This document shows, piece after piece, positions 62,725-64,000 of a DNA stretch of 64,000 nucleotides. The DNA comes from JAFGJQ01 sp964495075. Its GTDB lineage: Bacteria; Planctomycetota; Phycisphaerae; UBA1845. The position numbers were made by a program, and so were the translations under genes. The notes beneath the pieces were generated by a model that searched no databases, had not been told where the DNA came from, and saw only the letters and a program-made list of their open reading frames with translations. The stretch spans positions 1 through 64,000 of the forward strand of contig CAZBUJ010000021.1 of NCBI GenBank assembly GCA_964495075.1. Reading direction: 5' to 3'. Every line of letters starts with the position of its first letter. Position 1 is the first letter of the stretch.

Positions 62725-63117
62725 TTGGCGAAGGTTCGCACATTCATCGACTCGAACGTCCTCATCCCTGCGGCCAAGGGGAGGGAGGATCTGTTCGAGA
62801 GGGCCTTTGCCGTGCTCGATGACCCCGAGCGGGAGTTTATAACGAGCGATTTCGTTCGTCTGGAGACCCTCCCCAAGGCCCGTTTCCGCGAGAAGCGGGC
62901 TGAGGTTGAATTCTACGAGGCGTTCTTTGACGCTGCTGATCGTACTGTGCCAGCGTCGAAGAAGCTTGTCGACGAGGCCCAGAAAGAGGCCGAGACGTCC
63001 GGACTTCAGGCCTTCGACGCCCTCCACGTCGTGGCTGCTCGGAACGCTGGTTCTGACGAGCTCATTACCGCTGAGAAACCCGACAAAACGATTTTTGGAC
63101 CCGCTCAATTCCCGTGA
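62725..63117 (+). CDS. PIN-domain protein (VapC-like nuclease)
   Basis: The 130-residue protein starts with TTG, seven bases after GGAGG. Its motifs are those of a PIN nuclease: FIDSNVLIPAA with the first Asp (Asp9), the Glu in VRLETLPKARF, and the Asp in LQAFDALHVVAA; the last acidic position falls in ITAEKPDKTIF. PIN toxins cut tRNA or other RNA. It completes a three-gene group with TIGR04255 and the 130-residue unknown protein; a classical VapB antitoxin is not seen. Confidence 0.85.
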   Translation: MAKVRTFIDSNVLIPAAKGREDLFERAFAVLDDPEREFITSDFVRLETLPKARFREKRAEVEFYEAFFDAADRTVPASKKLVDEAQKEAETSGLQAFDALHVVAARNAGSDELITAEKPDKTIFGPAQFP

Positions 63118-63378
63118 GAACGATTTACCCCGGATAAACAGGATTCTTCTCTTGACGTCGTTAGCCGGTCCGGCCGGAAAAAGGATGATTTTCTTGAAGC
63201 GCCAGGATGTACGACGCGCCGAGCAGCAGTCATAGCACCGGTTCGTTTTCCTGGGCAGCAACCCAAGAAAAAAGGAGATTCGTGGCGGGGACGTTCTTAC
63301 ATGGATGAGATTCAGGTTGCGGCGGCCAGGAGAATGAGGACGTATAGACTGACCGCAGAGTGAGCGCTTCGCCGACGC
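63118..63378. other. Intergenic gap before the AbiEii gene
   Basis: No gene was recognised. The AbiEii gene and the PIN gene are convergent here. The left end (CCCCGGATAAACAGGATTC) resembles a common short intergenic repeat, but only one copy is visible. Confidence 0.4.
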
Positions 63379-64000
63379 CTACTTGCTTGTCCACGGGCCT
63401 GGCGGTTGCCACGTCCCGGCGAATCGCTGCCCGGACCCGAGCGCCTGTGCAAGGGGGCTGAGGAAGTCGGCGACGGCCTGCACGACTTCCCTTAGGTCTT
63501 CAGGTGCCTGTTCGAGTTTGCTCTTGCGACGATAGGCTGTCCATTGCGTCTGCCGGGCCGGGTCTTCGCTGAATGCACCGGTCAACGCGACGGGCTCGAC
63601 TGGAATCTCGGTTCCACGGCGGTCGCAAGTCCTCTGAATCGCACTGGCCAGCAATTCCCCGTCGAATGCGAAGCTACGCGATAGCAGCCGGATGTCGTAG
63701 TAATCGCGGACCCGGCTGTTGAGTTGGGCGCGGTGAATCATGACCTGGAACTTCTCGGCCACGGCCGACTCGCGCGGATAGGCCAGCACGCGTGGGGCGG
63801 GGTCGCCGAGTAGAGTCGGATAATCTACAAGTGAGGGCGGTGGCGTGATCACATCCCCGAAGCCGACATCGATCTGCATCGTGATCTTCGCGGTGCCCAG
63901 GTTGCCTCGGAACCGCAGCCGTACCCCCTCGTAATCCGCCTCTTCGGCGATGATCTGGGCAGCGACGCTCTCGGGATCGAACTCCAACCCGTCTGGTGCA
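63379..64000 (-). CDS. AbiEii-type nucleotidyltransferase toxin, C-terminal part
   Basis: The frame is open to the window edge, so the N-terminus, with the catalytic GSxxDxD-type block, lies beyond. The visible part matches AbiEii/AbiGii: IDVGFGDVITPP, the YPRESAVAEKFQVMIHR stretch with Lys, and NSRVRDYYDIRLLSR. AbiEii is the toxin of a type IV toxin-antitoxin system that can block phage; its antitoxin gene is usually next to it, here beyond the edge. It stands convergent to the TIGR04255-PIN group, in keeping with a defence-type segment. Confidence 0.85.
   Translation of the reverse strand, partial: APDGLEFDPESVAAQIIAEEADYEGVRLRFRGNLGTAKITMQIDVGFGDVITPPPSLVDYPTLLGDPAPRVLAYPRESAVAEKFQVMIHRAQLNSRVRDYYDIRLLSRSFAFDGELLASAIQRTCDRRGTEIPVEPVALTGAFSEDPARQTQWTAYRRKSKLEQAPEDLREVVQAVADFLSPLAQALGSGQRFAGTWQPPGPWTSK

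Overview
The window is 64 kb of GC-rich bacterial chromosome. The gene content points to the Planctomycetota, perhaps a Phycisphaerae-like lineage. The evidence is a Ser/Thr kinase with TPR repeats, several zinc-ribbon membrane proteins starting with CPECGYDL-type motifs, a secreted CARDB/dockerin-like protein, Thr-Thr-Gln-Pro-rich linkers, an LptD-like outer-membrane protein and many secreted proteins of unknown function. This placement is inferred from gene families; there is no rRNA in the window.

Layout. 0-5 kb: the end of a kinase-TPR protein, then a minus-strand group of rny (RNase Y), ymdB-like phosphodiesterase and a membrane-anchored SGNH hydrolase. A 0.9 kb gap that may hold a structured RNA follows. 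5.7-16 kb: DsbD, a PpiD/SurA-like membrane-anchored protein, a long TopA with four C-terminal repeats, a basic tail and two zinc ribbons, a Tat-exported DUF362 protein and a DUF72 protein. 16-21.6 kb: a large membrane protein followed by an ABC ATPase and its permease, which probably work together as an exporter. 21.7-25.3 kb: an exported TldD-like/TldE-like pair. 25.65 kb: tRNA-Cys(GCA). 25.8-38 kb: minus-strand secreted proteins (1426-aa CARDB/dockerin protein, GH36-like lipoprotein with NPCBM, SppA, a 771-aa unknown). An AT-rich heptamer repeat arranged as a perfect 39-bp inverted repeat lies between sppA and the GH36-like gene.

38-50.7 kb: a plus-strand run of lineage-type unknowns (UVR-motif protein, lipoproteins, CxxC protein, a possible glycosidase-like protein, a HAD/LNS2-like lipoprotein), then a TauE/SafE permease, a zinc-ribbon membrane protein, a radical SAM enzyme, and a HEAT-repeat protein coupled to a small membrane protein. 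50.7-54.6 kb: cytochrome bd oxidase (cydAB), an SDR oxidoreductase lacking the usual Tyr-Lys pair, and a tiny zinc-ribbon membrane peptide. 54.8-60.2 kb: an LptD-like protein and an MMPL/RND transporter in one likely operon behind a clear sigma-70 promoter, suggesting outer-membrane lipid traffic.

60.2-64 kb: intergenic copies of the palindrome GTGCCAGGCAC, then a compact accessory segment. It holds a TIGR04255-type gene, a small unknown and a PIN-domain gene that are tightly spaced and coupled, followed by an AbiEii-type toxin running off the window on the opposite strand. This end is the most likely place for an undescribed toxin-antitoxin or defence module.
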